Shown: positions 8,718 through 18,685 of the stretch, in pieces
Layout of the letters: each line of letters starts with the position of its first letter
Numbering within the stretch: the first letter of the stretch is position 1
Source: Spartobacteria bacterium
GTDB lineage: Bacteria; Verrucomicrobiota; Verrucomicrobiia; Chthoniobacterales; UBA10450
NCBI GenBank assembly: GCA_003169695.1
Contig: PNAS01000027.1
Span: 1 to 40,487, forward strand
DNA length: 40,487 nt
Direction of reading: 5' to 3'
Program-made: the position numbers and the translations under genes
Notes under the pieces: generated by a model
What the model saw: only the letters and a program-made list of their open reading frames with translations
What the model was told of the DNA's origin: nothing
The model's database searches: none

Positions 8718-10121
8718 TTATTTCGCCTGCCGCAACTGCACGGCATCGACCTTCAGGCCACTCGCGAGCATGTCGCTGAGAATCACCAGGTTATCGTTAG
8801 GCTCTGTCAGCTTCTTTTCGCGCAGGTGCTTCAGCGCTGCTTCAATCGTTTGGTTCGGATCTTCCGTAAACGCGATCAAGATCGGATGTGTTCCCCAACA
8901 AAGCACGATCTGGCGGTAGACCCGCTCGCTCGACGTAAACGCAAAAATGGGCGCCCTTTCCGCCCGCATATTAGAAACAAATCGCGCCATCGTCCCATGA
9001 TGCGTGAAGACGATGAGCTTCGCGCGCTCCAATGAATTGGCGAGAACGACCGCGGACGCCACCATTTTCTGCCGGTTATCCTCCAGCAGCGCGTCCACGC
9101 CATAGCCCGCGCCACCACTGCGCTCGATCCGGCGCGCCACGCGGTCAAAAACTTTCACGCATTCCACCGGATAGCGGCCCACGCTGGTTTCGCCGCTCAG
9201 CATGATTGCGTCCGCCTGCTCGAAGACGGCGTTCGCCACGTCCGTGATTTCGGCCCTGGTCGGCAGCGGATTTTCGATCATCGATTCGAGCATGTGGGTG
9301 GCCACGATGACGGGCTTACCTATTCGCAAACAACGCTTCACGATTCGCCGCTGGATAATCGGAAGCTCTTCCATCGGGCATTCAATCCCGAGATCGCCCC
9401 GCGCGATCATGACCGCGTCGGCCGCGCCAATCATCTCGTCGATTTGCCGCACCGCGGATTGATCTTCGATCTTCGCGACGATCTGCGCAGCGCTGCCGAG
9501 GTTTTTCACGACACCCCGGAGTTCCTCGAGATCGCTTTTCTGCCGCGCGAAACTGAGTGCAACGAAATCCACGTCGACCTCCACGCCGAGCGCAACGTCT
9601 TCCAGATCCTTTTTCGTGAGCGCGGGCAGATTTACGTGAACGCCCGGTAGATTAATGTGGCGGTGTGAGCCGAGCTTGCCGGGCGTCAGTACTTTGCAGC
9701 GAATCCGGTTGCGCTTCTTTTCCAGGACCAGCAGGCGCATAACGCCGTTGTCGACCAGAACGATGTCCCCGACCGAAATATCGTTGATCAGTCCGTCGTA
9801 ATTAACATCGACGGAATACTTCTCTTCACTCTTCGCACCGCGAACGGTGAACTCGATGATGTCGCCAGGCTTCAGTTGCAAATCTGTCTTCAGTTCGCCC
9901 GTTCGAATCGCCGGCCCCTGGGTATCGAGAAGAATCGCCACTGGCCGTGAAATCTCCGTGGCGATCTTGCGAATGCGCGGAACGATCTCGCGTACCCACG
10001 CATGTTCCGCGTGGCTCATGTTCAACCGGAAGACATCGGCGCCTTCACGCAGCATTTGCCGTAGCGTCTCAGTCTTTTCCGTCGCCGGGCCGAGTGTACA
10101 GATGATTTTCGTCTTGCGCAT
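8718..10121 (-). CDS. pyk: Pyruvate kinase
   Basis: Glycolytic enzyme converting phosphoenolpyruvate and ADP to pyruvate and ATP in the cytoplasm. The 467 aa match the usual bacterial length. It begins MRKTKIICTLGPATEK. The active-site signature is present as IVAKIEDQSAV with the following VMIARGDLGIE metal/substrate segment, and the family stretch ATHMLESMIENPLPTRAEITDVANAV is complete, as is the C-terminal domain to the stop. I chose the ATG at 10121; the frame stays open further upstream, but that extension is low-complexity and overlaps the divergent SGNH gene leader. It sits alone inside the glycan region and points toward the FkbM gene. Confidence 0.97.
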   Translation of the reverse strand: MRKTKIICTLGPATEKTETLRQMLREGADVFRLNMSHAEHAWVREIVPRIRKIATEISRPVAILLDTQGPAIRTGELKTDLQLKPGDIIEFTVRGAKSEEKYSVDVNYDGLINDISVGDIVLVDNGVMRLLVLEKKRNRIRCKVLTPGKLGSHRHINLPGVHVNLPALTKKDLEDVALGVEVDVDFVALSFARQKSDLEELRGVVKNLGSAAQIVAKIEDQSAVRQIDEMIGAADAVMIARGDLGIECPMEELPIIQRRIVKRCLRIGKPVIVATHMLESMIENPLPTRAEITDVANAVFEQADAIMLSGETSVGRYPVECVKVFDRVARRIERSGGAGYGVDALLEDNRQKMVASAVVLANSLERAKLIVFTHHGTMARFVSNMRAERAPIFAFTSSERVYRQIVLCWGTHPILIAFTEDPNQTIEAALKHLREKKLTEPNDNLVILSDMLASGLKVDAVQLRQAK

Positions 10122-10280
10122 CGGAATCAGAATTGAAGCTCGCGCGTTAAAAGCAAGGCGGTTTTCATCGCGCGCGTCGTGGCGACCGCATACCCACACG
10201 CAAGCAGGCGCTTCCCTGCGAGTTTTAAGAGATGGGTCCTCGCGAAAAAGGCTCGGCGCGCGAGATGGAGCGATGCCATC

Positions 10281-11435
10281 ATGTCCGGCATGACCGTGCG
10301 CCGAATATTCCTGGCGGCCTTGCCAAGCGTTTTCGCCCTGGTGATTTTCGGGTTCGGATTCGCGGTCGGCCGGTATCAGGTGGCGCGATCGCTCCGACAC
10401 CAAATCGTGGATTCTACCCGGAGCGACACCTTGGGTCACATGCTCCGCGAAGACGAAAAAGGCACCTACGCCTTAGCCTATGAGAATCCCGCCGCGGCGG
10501 CGCGGGAGATGGACCATTTTTCCTATGCTGTTCCGAACGTCTTAACGCCGTTTGTGGGCACCGGGCCGGAGCCCGGCCGGCATGATAACGCGTTTATCAA
10601 CTCTTGGCAGTTTCGTTCCAACAAGGAAGTTGCGATGCCAAAGCCTCAGGGCGTTTATCGCATCTTCGTCACTGGCGGGTCGACGGCCTTCGGTTCTGGC
10701 GCTCCGAGTCAGGACAAAATTATCGGCCAATACCTTGAGAATTTGTTGAACGCCGAGATAACCCCGTCGACGCATTTGCGCTACGAGGTGTTCACGCTGG
10801 CGAACCCTGCCTGGACCTCGACGCACGAGCGCATCATCATAGAGAATCGACTCTCCGAGCTCGCCCCAGACATGGTCGTCTCAGTCTCGGGAAGCAACGA
10901 CGTCCATTGGGCCGGCGCGGGTCATGAAGTTTTTTGGGTTCGAACGTACTCCGACCAACATTTTTGGGATTTGCTGAATGCCGCGCGAAAGGTCGCCGGG
11001 TTCCACCCGATGACGGACGTGATCGCTGGTCCCGCTCCGATTAGTCCTGCCTCCGTGGCAACGCGACTGGAAAAGAATGTCCGCCTGAGCGCAATGGCGC
11101 TTGCCTTGACTGGTGCGCGCTACGTATTCGTTTTGCAGCCTGCTCTCGCGATCACGAGCAAGCCCTTATCCACGCGCGAACAAAAACTGCGTGCTCGCTT
11201 GATGCCGCCCGCTCTCGAAAATTTCACCAAATCGTACCAGGAAATGAAAGCCCGCTTGTCATCCATCCGGGGAGATCAATTTCTCTATCTGGATCAATCG
11301 GATGCCTTTGCCGGTTTGACTGCGAGCGATGAGATCTTCCTGGACTCATACCATTTTGGCGACAGGGGAAATGCGATCATCGCCAAGGAAATCGCGGACG
11401 GCATTCGCCAAGGCATAACTCAACACTCTCGCTAG
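10281..11435 (+). CDS. Membrane-anchored SGNH/GDSL-type hydrolase
   Basis: A 384-aa protein with an N-terminal membrane helix (RIFLAALPSVFALVIFGFGF) and a large extracytoplasmic domain. The SGNH-hydrolase blocks are readable: block I as FVTGGSTAFGSGA (catalytic Ser), block III as SVSGSNDVHW (Gly and Asn of the oxyanion hole), and block V as DSYHFGDRGN (Asp and His). Such enzymes are esterases or acyl transferases acting on lipids or glycans. Given the glycosyltransferases next door, I infer an O-acyl-esterase or transferase of an exported glycan. The start is ATG 10281, with GGAG 10 bases upstream at 10267-10270; the open frame from 10179 lacks a signal sequence at its start. Confidence 0.8.
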   Translation: MSGMTVRRIFLAALPSVFALVIFGFGFAVGRYQVARSLRHQIVDSTRSDTLGHMLREDEKGTYALAYENPAAAAREMDHFSYAVPNVLTPFVGTGPEPGRHDNAFINSWQFRSNKEVAMPKPQGVYRIFVTGGSTAFGSGAPSQDKIIGQYLENLLNAEITPSTHLRYEVFTLANPAWTSTHERIIIENRLSELAPDMVVSVSGSNDVHWAGAGHEVFWVRTYSDQHFWDLLNAARKVAGFHPMTDVIAGPAPISPASVATRLEKNVRLSAMALALTGARYVFVLQPALAITSKPLSTREQKLRARLMPPALENFTKSYQEMKARLSSIRGDQFLYLDQSDAFAGLTASDEIFLDSYHFGDRGNAIIAKEIADGIRQGITQHSR

Positions 11436-11631
11436 TGTTTTAGACCCGGTGGACCGATTTTGCGAACGAATTGTCTGACGAATACTATCCCGATGTTCCA
11501 TCACGCGCCGAGGTCCAAAAAAAGCTCCAGTTGGAAACAAGAAAATAACAAATACGGCGGCGGTGTTTGCATCTACCCGGAGCTGTAGGCGGCACTGAAG
11601 GTGTCAGCTGAAAAATGAAACTTGCGGCAGA

Positions 11632-14529
11632 TCATTGCCAGCGGGCGGAATTCGCCGAGGCCTCTAGCTTGGCGAACGCGAAAGAGGTTTTGCCGTTAGT
11701 TGAAAACTCCGGCAGCCGTGGCGGAACAGCGAGCTGGAAGCCTGGCAAGTTGAGAGACAAGTTAAGGTTGTAGAATGGATCATGCAGCAGCTCGATGCCC
11801 CATTTCCGTTGCATGTAGGTCGCCTCGCGCACGAATTGCGCTTGCTCCTCTCGCGTCCGTTGGTGCCCGCGGGACGCGGACTCGTGATGAACCAGATTCG
11901 CGTAAGGGGTCCAAACGTTCCAAAACCCGGCAGCCCGTAGTCGCAAACAAAAATCCACGTCATTGAAACTAATACCGAGATTGACTTCATCGAAGCCGCC
12001 GGATTCTTGAAATATCTCTTTCCGCACGAGCATGCATGCGCCAGTGACCGCCGAGCAGTTCTGCTGCAAGTACGTGCGGTTGAAATATCCCGCATGACCA
12101 AGCGGAACCCCGGGGAACGAGTGTCCTGCAACACCGCCGAGGCCGAGAATTACGCCGCCGTGCTGCAGCGTTCCGTCCGGAAACCAAAGCCTGGCGCCGA
12201 CAGCGCCGACGCGGGGCCGCACGCCATGGCTCACCATTTCCCGCAGCCATCCTGGCTCTTCAGTCTCGATGTCGTTGTTGAGAAAAGCGAGCAGCACCCC
12301 CTTCGCAGCTGCGGCGCCGCGATTGATTAAGCGGCTGAAATTAAATGGGGTGTCGTCGCGCACAATCTGCGCTCCCGTTTCTCTCTGGATCGAGCGCAAA
12401 AACTCCAGCGTCGCTTGCTCGGCTGAGCCGTTATCGACAATGACAAACTCGATGGAGGGATAATCCGTTCCCTCTCGGACGCTCGCGACGCAGCGCTCGA
12501 TCAATTCCACGCGATCGCGCATGGGAATGATGATTGAGACGAGGGGCGGCGGGTCTGTTAATTCGTATTCCACCCGGTGCGATTCGATATTCTCAGGACA
12601 CGCTTCCACCCGCGCGGAAATGCCGACTCGCCGGAGATAATCTGCAATCGCGCGGCGCGCGGCTTCCTTCGCATAGGGTTTCGCATCCGCGACGGCTGCG
12701 AGGCTCCCGACAACCGCACGCCAGTGGTAGAGAATTCGCGGAATATGCCGCACCTGCTCCGGCTCCAGCCGTTCCACGCAGCGTAAAGCAAAATCGTAAT
12801 CCTGCGAACCCTCGAACCCTTCGCGGAATCCGCCGACCGTGCGCAAAAGCTCGGTCCGATAAACTCCGAGGTGATTGATGAAATTCTGGCCGAGAAAAAG
12901 TTCGGGGTTCCAATCGGGTTTGAAGAATGGATTCGAGCGCACGCCCGTTTCATCAATCTTGTCTTCGTCTGAATAGATCAGACCGGCTCCCGGGTGTCGC
13001 TCAATCTCGAGCGCGACAAGCGCCAGCGCGTTTTCGGCGAAAGCATCGTCCTGATCGAGAAGCGCGCACCATTCCCCCGTGGCGAGCTCGATCGCGGAGT
13101 TCGAACACGCGGAGATGTGTCCGTTCGTCTCACGAAATATAACCTTGATGCGGGGATCGCCACGGCCTTTCTCTTCGAGAAATGGACGCACGCTTGGATC
13201 CGTCGAAGCGTCATCCGCGATGCAAAGTTCCCAGCGCTCGTAAAGCTGTCCTTCGACGGATTCAATCGCGGTCGCGAGGATTTTCAGATCCGGATTGTAG
13301 ACGGGAAGGATGACAGAAATGAGCGGCTGCCTCTGAAGCGCGCGCAGCCGGCGGTGTAAGGACGCTCGACCGCTGGGCGTCACGACATCAAACTGCGCAA
13401 TCCAATCTTCATAGTTAATTGAGGCGAAGGAACGTCGAATGATTTCCCGTTTGGCGACCGATTCCATTAACCCAGCGAACCGCGTTCCGAAACGTTCGAG
13501 CGTGAAGTGATGATCGAAAGTGCGTCGCGCCGTTGCTCCCAATTGCGACACCAGTTTCGGATCGGTCGCACAGCGAGTCAGAGCGCTCGCGAGTTCGTTC
13601 GAATCTTCGGGTGGTACGACCAGACCATTCATTCCGTCGCAAATCCACTCGCAAACGCCCCCGACATCCGTGCTGACCACCGCCTTGCCCAGCCCCATCG
13701 CTTCCAGGATGGCGATTGGCATTGTCTCGTCACGCGACGGTGAAACAAGGGCGTCCGCCTCATTGAGAAGCGCCATCGCTTGGGAATGATCGAGCGCACT
13801 GATCAGTCCCACATTTTGAAAGCCCGCCGCACGAGTCTGGAGCCTTTCGAAGAAAGCGGAATCCAACACACGGCCCGCCAACTTGAACCAGCCTCGATTT
13901 GCACCTCCCTGATTGAAAAGCCCAATCGCCTCGAGCAGCACATCCTGACCTTTGCGCGGCTCAAAGCTTCCTAATGTCACAAACGTGCGGGCGTTGCCCT
14001 CCTCTTTGAACGCCACTTGCGGCGGAACCGGAATCCCGTACGGCACCACAACCACCGGCGCATCGGTCAAGTCTTGATAGATTTTCGCCGTTCGTTGCGT
14101 TGGCGTGATCAGCAGATCTGCCATCCGCAAAGTTGGTTGGATTTCTGGTATCTGGCCCATCAACCGAATCGCAACCAGGGTCTCATGTAAATACCAGATC
14201 ACCGGTATCTTTAGTCGGAAGGCCGCGCGCACGGCCGCCCATGAGACGATCGTATTCGCGACCACGACATTGAACTCCGCGCAGATTTCTTGCAGCCGCG
14301 TTTGAGTGGGATCCGTCAGCAGGGTCCCGTCGATAATGGTGCTAATTCCATCCGCCGCGAGCATGTCGGAAATCGGCCCGGACTCGGGCGCCGCCATTGC
14401 CATCGCCCAACCACGGTTACGTAACCAGGGAAGAAGGTGGAGCAGTTGCATCGGGGCGCCGCTCAATGTCGTCTCGTGCGAGAAAAAGAGGACCCGAGGC
14501 CGATTTCCGTTCACCCGATTGAGGTCCAT
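11632..14529 (-). CDS. Multi-domain glycosyltransferase GT4-GT2-GT2
   Basis: A 965-aa protein with three catalytic units. Residues 10-365 form a GT-B, GT4-type domain (VLFFSHETTLSGAPMQLL, TLGSFEPRKGQDVLLEAI, and the ETMPIAILEAMGLGKAVVS donor-site EX7E region). Residues 402-640 are a GT2 domain (VILPVYNPDLKILATAIESV, DxD-type LDQDD at 491-495, SQDYDFALR). Residues 660-905 are a second GT2 domain (SIIIPMRDRVELIERCV, FLNNDIE, NDVDFCLRL). No signal peptide is seen, so it should act on the cytoplasmic face. It starts 14 bp after the stop of the 1335-aa glycosyltransferase and is almost certainly co-transcribed with it. It probably adds several sugars to an O-antigen-like or capsular glycan; the specificity is unknown. 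Confidence 0.93.
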   Translation of the reverse strand: MDLNRVNGNRPRVLFFSHETTLSGAPMQLLHLLPWLRNRGWAMAMAAPESGPISDMLAADGISTIIDGTLLTDPTQTRLQEICAEFNVVVANTIVSWAAVRAAFRLKIPVIWYLHETLVAIRLMGQIPEIQPTLRMADLLITPTQRTAKIYQDLTDAPVVVVPYGIPVPPQVAFKEEGNARTFVTLGSFEPRKGQDVLLEAIGLFNQGGANRGWFKLAGRVLDSAFFERLQTRAAGFQNVGLISALDHSQAMALLNEADALVSPSRDETMPIAILEAMGLGKAVVSTDVGGVCEWICDGMNGLVVPPEDSNELASALTRCATDPKLVSQLGATARRTFDHHFTLERFGTRFAGLMESVAKREIIRRSFASINYEDWIAQFDVVTPSGRASLHRRLRALQRQPLISVILPVYNPDLKILATAIESVEGQLYERWELCIADDASTDPSVRPFLEEKGRGDPRIKVIFRETNGHISACSNSAIELATGEWCALLDQDDAFAENALALVALEIERHPGAGLIYSDEDKIDETGVRSNPFFKPDWNPELFLGQNFINHLGVYRTELLRTVGGFREGFEGSQDYDFALRCVERLEPEQVRHIPRILYHWRAVVGSLAAVADAKPYAKEAARRAIADYLRRVGISARVEACPENIESHRVEYELTDPPPLVSIIIPMRDRVELIERCVASVREGTDYPSIEFVIVDNGSAEQATLEFLRSIQRETGAQIVRDDTPFNFSRLINRGAAAAKGVLLAFLNNDIETEEPGWLREMVSHGVRPRVGAVGARLWFPDGTLQHGGVILGLGGVAGHSFPGVPLGHAGYFNRTYLQQNCSAVTGACMLVRKEIFQESGGFDEVNLGISFNDVDFCLRLRAAGFWNVWTPYANLVHHESASRGHQRTREEQAQFVREATYMQRKWGIELLHDPFYNLNLSLNLPGFQLAVPPRLPEFSTNGKTSFAFAKLEASANSARWQ

Positions 14530-14543
14530 CTGCCAGCAGCGTT

Positions 14544-17500
14544 CTAGGCAGCAGATTCTTTGCCGGCGGCGAGTTTGCTCTTCCGGGATGAAATCACTTC
14601 TCTAAATAATTCCACAAAGCCTTCGCCGAAACGATCGAAGGTGAAATGTTGTTCGTAGGATATCCGCGCATTTTTTCTTAATCGACCGATCAGGTCCGGC
14701 TCGCGAACAAGCCGTTCGATAGCCACAGCCAGGGCTGTCGCGTCTCCCGGTCGGAAGAATAATCCGTCTTCTTCATTTGAAACTTTCTCCGCCACCGCGC
14801 CTACGTTGGTGCTGAGAATTGCTTTTCCTAAAGCGAGCGCTTCCATCAGAATAAGCGGGCCCGTCTCATCCCAGGAGCAGCAAAGCATAACGTCCGTGTC
14901 GCGAATGAGAGCGAGAGCCTCGTCAGCGGAGACACCGCCCTCATAGGTAAGATGCGCAGAATTTTTCGCCGCAGTCTCTATCTCGTTGGCGATGGCGAAA
15001 TCATGGGGTCTTCCTACAATCCGAAAGCGGGCGTCCTTCAAAACATCTTCGGGAAGTTTGCGCAACGCTTCCAAAAGAACTTGCTGACCTTTACGATACT
15101 CAATTGTTCCAAGGAGGAGAAAATCCATCGGCCTCGCCGGTTCTCGAATCGCAGGCTCGAACTTGGGTCGTGGATCCGGAATGCCGTAGGACAAAACGCG
15201 AACCAACCGGTCCGTAAACGGCTGATAGATTAGAGAACTGCGTATGCCGGGCGTGACAATCAGATCAGCCAGACCAAGCGCTTCACGCAGCCCGCGATCG
15301 CTGCCAAGGTAATGTTCGGCCACTCGTCCCTCGTGAATCCACCACAGGTTAGGAATGCCTGCTGAGTGGACGGCGTGGATAATTGGCGCGCCGAAGATCG
15401 TGCTCGCGACCACGCAATCAAATTCCTGGGCAAACGCAGTGAATGAAGGATGGCCTGTGGTGATGAGCGGATCCACCAAAAGGGGAATCCCCGCTTCGAG
15501 AAATTCCGCCCCGAGCGGACCGTCCGTCGGCGACATTACCGCCACAAAAAAGCCCCGCTCTTTGCACCATTTTACGAGGTGAAATAGAATCAAGGGAGCG
15601 CCGCTCCAACTCAAATCGTGCGAAACAAAAAGAAGATCGGGTTTGTTCGACACCGCGTCTGACTGGTTTTGGCCCCACATCCGAATCGGCGTAGGCGAAT
15701 CCGCATAGAGCCAGTCGCGCATGTTATCCGGATAATAGGGGTCGCGGCAGGTATAACCGGCCCAGCGTTTAAGTAAGTAGACCGATGCTTTGTCGCGGGG
15801 TGTGTTTTCCTCCTGTCCCGCCGCCCCGATTGAGGCATGTCCACGGTGCGTCATGGTGACGAACGGTGTGTAAACGCATCGGAATCCGGCCGCGCGGATC
15901 TTGAAACAGAGATCGAGATCCGAATGTGCGATCGGCGTATTCACCGCATCGAATTCACCCACGCGAAAGAAATCTTCCCTGCGGATGGCCAGGCAGGCGG
16001 CGGACAACGCCGAGACATCGCGCATGGATTGGGCGAGATTCGTGTAATCGACCGAATCTCCCGGCCATTCATGGCACGCAGTGCCAACAAGCCCGCGCAC
16101 GCCCGTAACTAAACCGGCGTGCTGAATCTTCCCAGTCGCGTAAAGCAACTTCGGCGCAACCGCACCCACCTCCGGGTTTTCGAGCGGCTCGATCAGGTTC
16201 TGAATCCAATCGCGTTGGCCGCTCTCCACGTCGTCGTTGAAAAAAATGAGGCGCTCTCCGGTGGCCGCTTGCGCCCCGAGGTTGCATTTGTCAGAAAAAT
16301 TGAAGGGCTTGTCGTAACGGACGAAACGGAAGCCGGGGTCTTGCGGCGCGGCGTCTTCCAGCACCTCCGCCAGCGCACTGTTCGTCACGATCACAATTTC
16401 GTAATTGAGGTAGGACGTCATCTGCGGCAATTGCTCGATGAAGAGTCGGGAGCGGTCCGACGAGTCGGTCGGAATAATGATTGAGACTTTCGGCCACTCC
16501 AGAATCTTTAGCCGGGCGCGATTTGCCGTTGGGTATTCGATAATCTCCGCCGCCAGACCGCGCCGCTCCATCGCGTCGGCCAGGGCGGCCAGATTTGTCT
16601 GGCGCGCTTCTGGTTTTCCTCCGGCTGATCCTGATGCCGGATGTTCGCGCCAGTGGTAAAGGACGCCAGGCACGTGGCAGACAGCTCGCGCCCGCTCTGT
16701 CGCCCGCAAAGCAAAATCGTAATCCTGAGAAAGATCAAATGCGTTGCGGAACCCGCCGAGCGCGTCCATCAAATCCCTCCGATACGTCGTAAGGTGGCCG
16801 AGATACATGCTCGAATAGAGAAACTCGGGGCTCCACTCCGGCTTAAAGAAAGGCGCGTGCCGCGTGCCCTTGTCGCTCCAGCGATCCTCATCGCTGTAAA
16901 AGACTTCAGCGGCTGGTGAACCCGAAATCGCGCGAACGATTTCATACAGCGCGAAGGGGGCCAGCAGGTCGTCGTGATCGAGGCAGGCGACGAAATCACC
17001 GGTCGCGAGCTTCAGCGCTCGATTCGTATTCTCCGCGATTCCGAGGTTCGCCGTGAGGCGCTCGAACCGGATCCGTGACTCGCGGGCGACCCAATGGTCG
17101 AGAACCTGGAGCGTTTCCAACTCAGTCGAGCCGGCATCGACCAAACAAAGCTCCCAGTCTTGGTATGTTTGTTTCGCAACGGAAGAAAACATTTCCTGGA
17201 GGAACTTCGCCGGCGTATTGAAGACAGGGACCAGCAAGCTGATCCTCGGTTTCTCGGCCCAAAGTTGCGACTCAGCCCTTTGACGTTCCAACGTCGCCGT
17301 ATCCGGCTCATGTTCCGTTATCCATGCCGCATACCGATCAGCGGGTCTGCCAAGTTCCGGTATTGATGCCGACCCCAGGGCCTTGGGGACAATTTCCGAT
17401 TTCGACTTTGGCTCTGACGGCTCCCGCCGGCCGAGGAGATTGCGCGGTGCACGCTTGATTTCTCGCAGAATCCTCTCCGAAATCGAACGGGACTTCTTTT

Positions 17501-18551
17501 CTCCAGCGCCGTCGGGCATCTGAAAGCATCGCCCTTTTTTTTTGCACGCCTTTTTGGCCGCGTTCAGGATCTGTTTTTGCTCTTTGACCTCCGCTTTCAG
17601 CTTCGCTCGCTCTGTTTCCAACTGGTGGGCTCTCGCAATCCATTGCTTGAGCTGCTCCAACTGCGCATCCATTACGAGTTGCGCTTTCGCGCGATCCCGG
17701 CGCAGAATTTCGAAGTTCTTTAGCAACTCCGTCGCCTCGAGCCGTGCAATGGTGCGTTGTTGATGGTCCATGATTTCCTGGACCTTCCAACGATCGGCGA
17801 GCAGTGAATCGATCCAGACTTGTCGCACTTCGAGGGCGATCTGCGCGCGCACGGCTTCGTCGGCGCGGACTTGCGCTTCTATCCGGACCGCGGCCAACCG
17901 GTACAGTTCAACCAGCTCGGCAACACCTTTATTCCCTGCAAACAACTGCGTGAGGAGAAACTCCCGAGGCTCACGAGCCTCCGATTGCAACGTGATCCCC
18001 AGTCCAATTCCATCCGGAAATTCCGCAGTTGGCCGAGACGCGGTCCACTCAAGCCAGGCGGCCTTGGGGTTATCCGCGCGTTCCAGGGCGATGCCGTGGA
18101 AAAGGACAAATCCACTTGGGGCAAGTTTTGATTCCCAGATGGACAAATCGGCGCGGATCTGAGCGCCAGAATCGCAATCGTCGAGCAAGAGCAGATCAAC
18201 GCTGTGATCGGAGAACTCCCTCGCCGCGTCCGAGCCATTATGGAGACGGATCAGGTCACCGTAAAACTCCTCCCCGTAATCCTTGCCCCTGAGCCAGGCC
18301 GCGTCATCGTTCTCTTTCTCGCCGGCATGCTCCCGACGCACCGCGGCGCAGTGGCAGTCGACGTCCTGTTCGCGCGCGGCCTGGCAAAAAGTGAAGAAGG
18401 CCTGCCCGTCACCAAACCCCAGTGTCACGATTGACTTCGGCTTTTTGCTGGCGACGAGGTCGTAGAGCAACGGAAGATGAAAGCGCGTCGGTCCGCCGGT
18501 ATAAAGTTTCGGCTTAAAACCAAGGAGACTCGGAAGTTTCTCGAACATCAA
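14544..18551 (-). CDS. Giant MTase-coiled coil-GT2-GT2-GT4 glycosyltransferase
   Basis: A 1335-aa protein. Residues about 20-200 resemble a class I SAM methyltransferase (SIVTLGFGDGQAFFTFCQAA, DLLLLDDCDSG, GFVLFHG), although motif I is not typical and activity is uncertain. Residues about 220-335 are a charged coiled coil, followed by a basic linker (335-400). GT2 domain A covers 435-640 (SLLVPVFNTPAKFLQEM, CLDHDDLL, SQDYDFALR). GT2 domain B covers 687-930 (IFFNDDVE, HSDLDLCFKIRAAGF). A GT4 domain covers 970-1325 (LLFVSHDLSWSGAPLILF, GTIEYRKGQQVLLEAL, DETGPLILMEALALGKAI). It resembles coiled-coil polymerase/length-control proteins of O-antigen systems in overall plan. It begins the two-gene minus-strand operon and is divergent from the membrane protein at 18686. 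Confidence 0.92.
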   Translation of the reverse strand: MMFEKLPSLLGFKPKLYTGGPTRFHLPLLYDLVASKKPKSIVTLGFGDGQAFFTFCQAAREQDVDCHCAAVRREHAGEKENDDAAWLRGKDYGEEFYGDLIRLHNGSDAAREFSDHSVDLLLLDDCDSGAQIRADLSIWESKLAPSGFVLFHGIALERADNPKAAWLEWTASRPTAEFPDGIGLGITLQSEAREPREFLLTQLFAGNKGVAELVELYRLAAVRIEAQVRADEAVRAQIALEVRQVWIDSLLADRWKVQEIMDHQQRTIARLEATELLKNFEILRRDRAKAQLVMDAQLEQLKQWIARAHQLETERAKLKAEVKEQKQILNAAKKACKKKGRCFQMPDGAGEKKSRSISERILREIKRAPRNLLGRREPSEPKSKSEIVPKALGSASIPELGRPADRYAAWITEHEPDTATLERQRAESQLWAEKPRISLLVPVFNTPAKFLQEMFSSVAKQTYQDWELCLVDAGSTELETLQVLDHWVARESRIRFERLTANLGIAENTNRALKLATGDFVACLDHDDLLAPFALYEIVRAISGSPAAEVFYSDEDRWSDKGTRHAPFFKPEWSPEFLYSSMYLGHLTTYRRDLMDALGGFRNAFDLSQDYDFALRATERARAVCHVPGVLYHWREHPASGSAGGKPEARQTNLAALADAMERRGLAAEIIEYPTANRARLKILEWPKVSIIIPTDSSDRSRLFIEQLPQMTSYLNYEIVIVTNSALAEVLEDAAPQDPGFRFVRYDKPFNFSDKCNLGAQAATGERLIFFNDDVESGQRDWIQNLIEPLENPEVGAVAPKLLYATGKIQHAGLVTGVRGLVGTACHEWPGDSVDYTNLAQSMRDVSALSAACLAIRREDFFRVGEFDAVNTPIAHSDLDLCFKIRAAGFRCVYTPFVTMTHRGHASIGAAGQEENTPRDKASVYLLKRWAGYTCRDPYYPDNMRDWLYADSPTPIRMWGQNQSDAVSNKPDLLFVSHDLSWSGAPLILFHLVKWCKERGFFVAVMSPTDGPLGAEFLEAGIPLLVDPLITTGHPSFTAFAQEFDCVVASTIFGAPIIHAVHSAGIPNLWWIHEGRVAEHYLGSDRGLREALGLADLIVTPGIRSSLIYQPFTDRLVRVLSYGIPDPRPKFEPAIREPARPMDFLLLGTIEYRKGQQVLLEALRKLPEDVLKDARFRIVGRPHDFAIANEIETAAKNSAHLTYEGGVSADEALALIRDTDVMLCCSWDETGPLILMEALALGKAILSTNVGAVAEKVSNEEDGLFFRPGDATALAVAIERLVREPDLIGRLRKNARISYEQHFTFDRFGEGFVELFREVISSRKSKLAAGKESAA

Positions 18552-18685
18552 AGAGGCGTGGGATCGGAGCTGAAATTGTGAAACCGTTGTTTGATCCGTT
18601 TAATAGAGGACTAAACAAGCGTGCATGTCTAACGATTCGCGAAAATCCTTGTTGCACGTGGGGCTGTCACTGAAAATCAACGCAG

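Noticed and set aside
10122..10439. N-terminal extension of pyruvate kinase
   Set aside because: The enzyme begins at MRKTKIICTLG (10121); the extension lies across the divergent SGNH gene start and resembles no protein domain.
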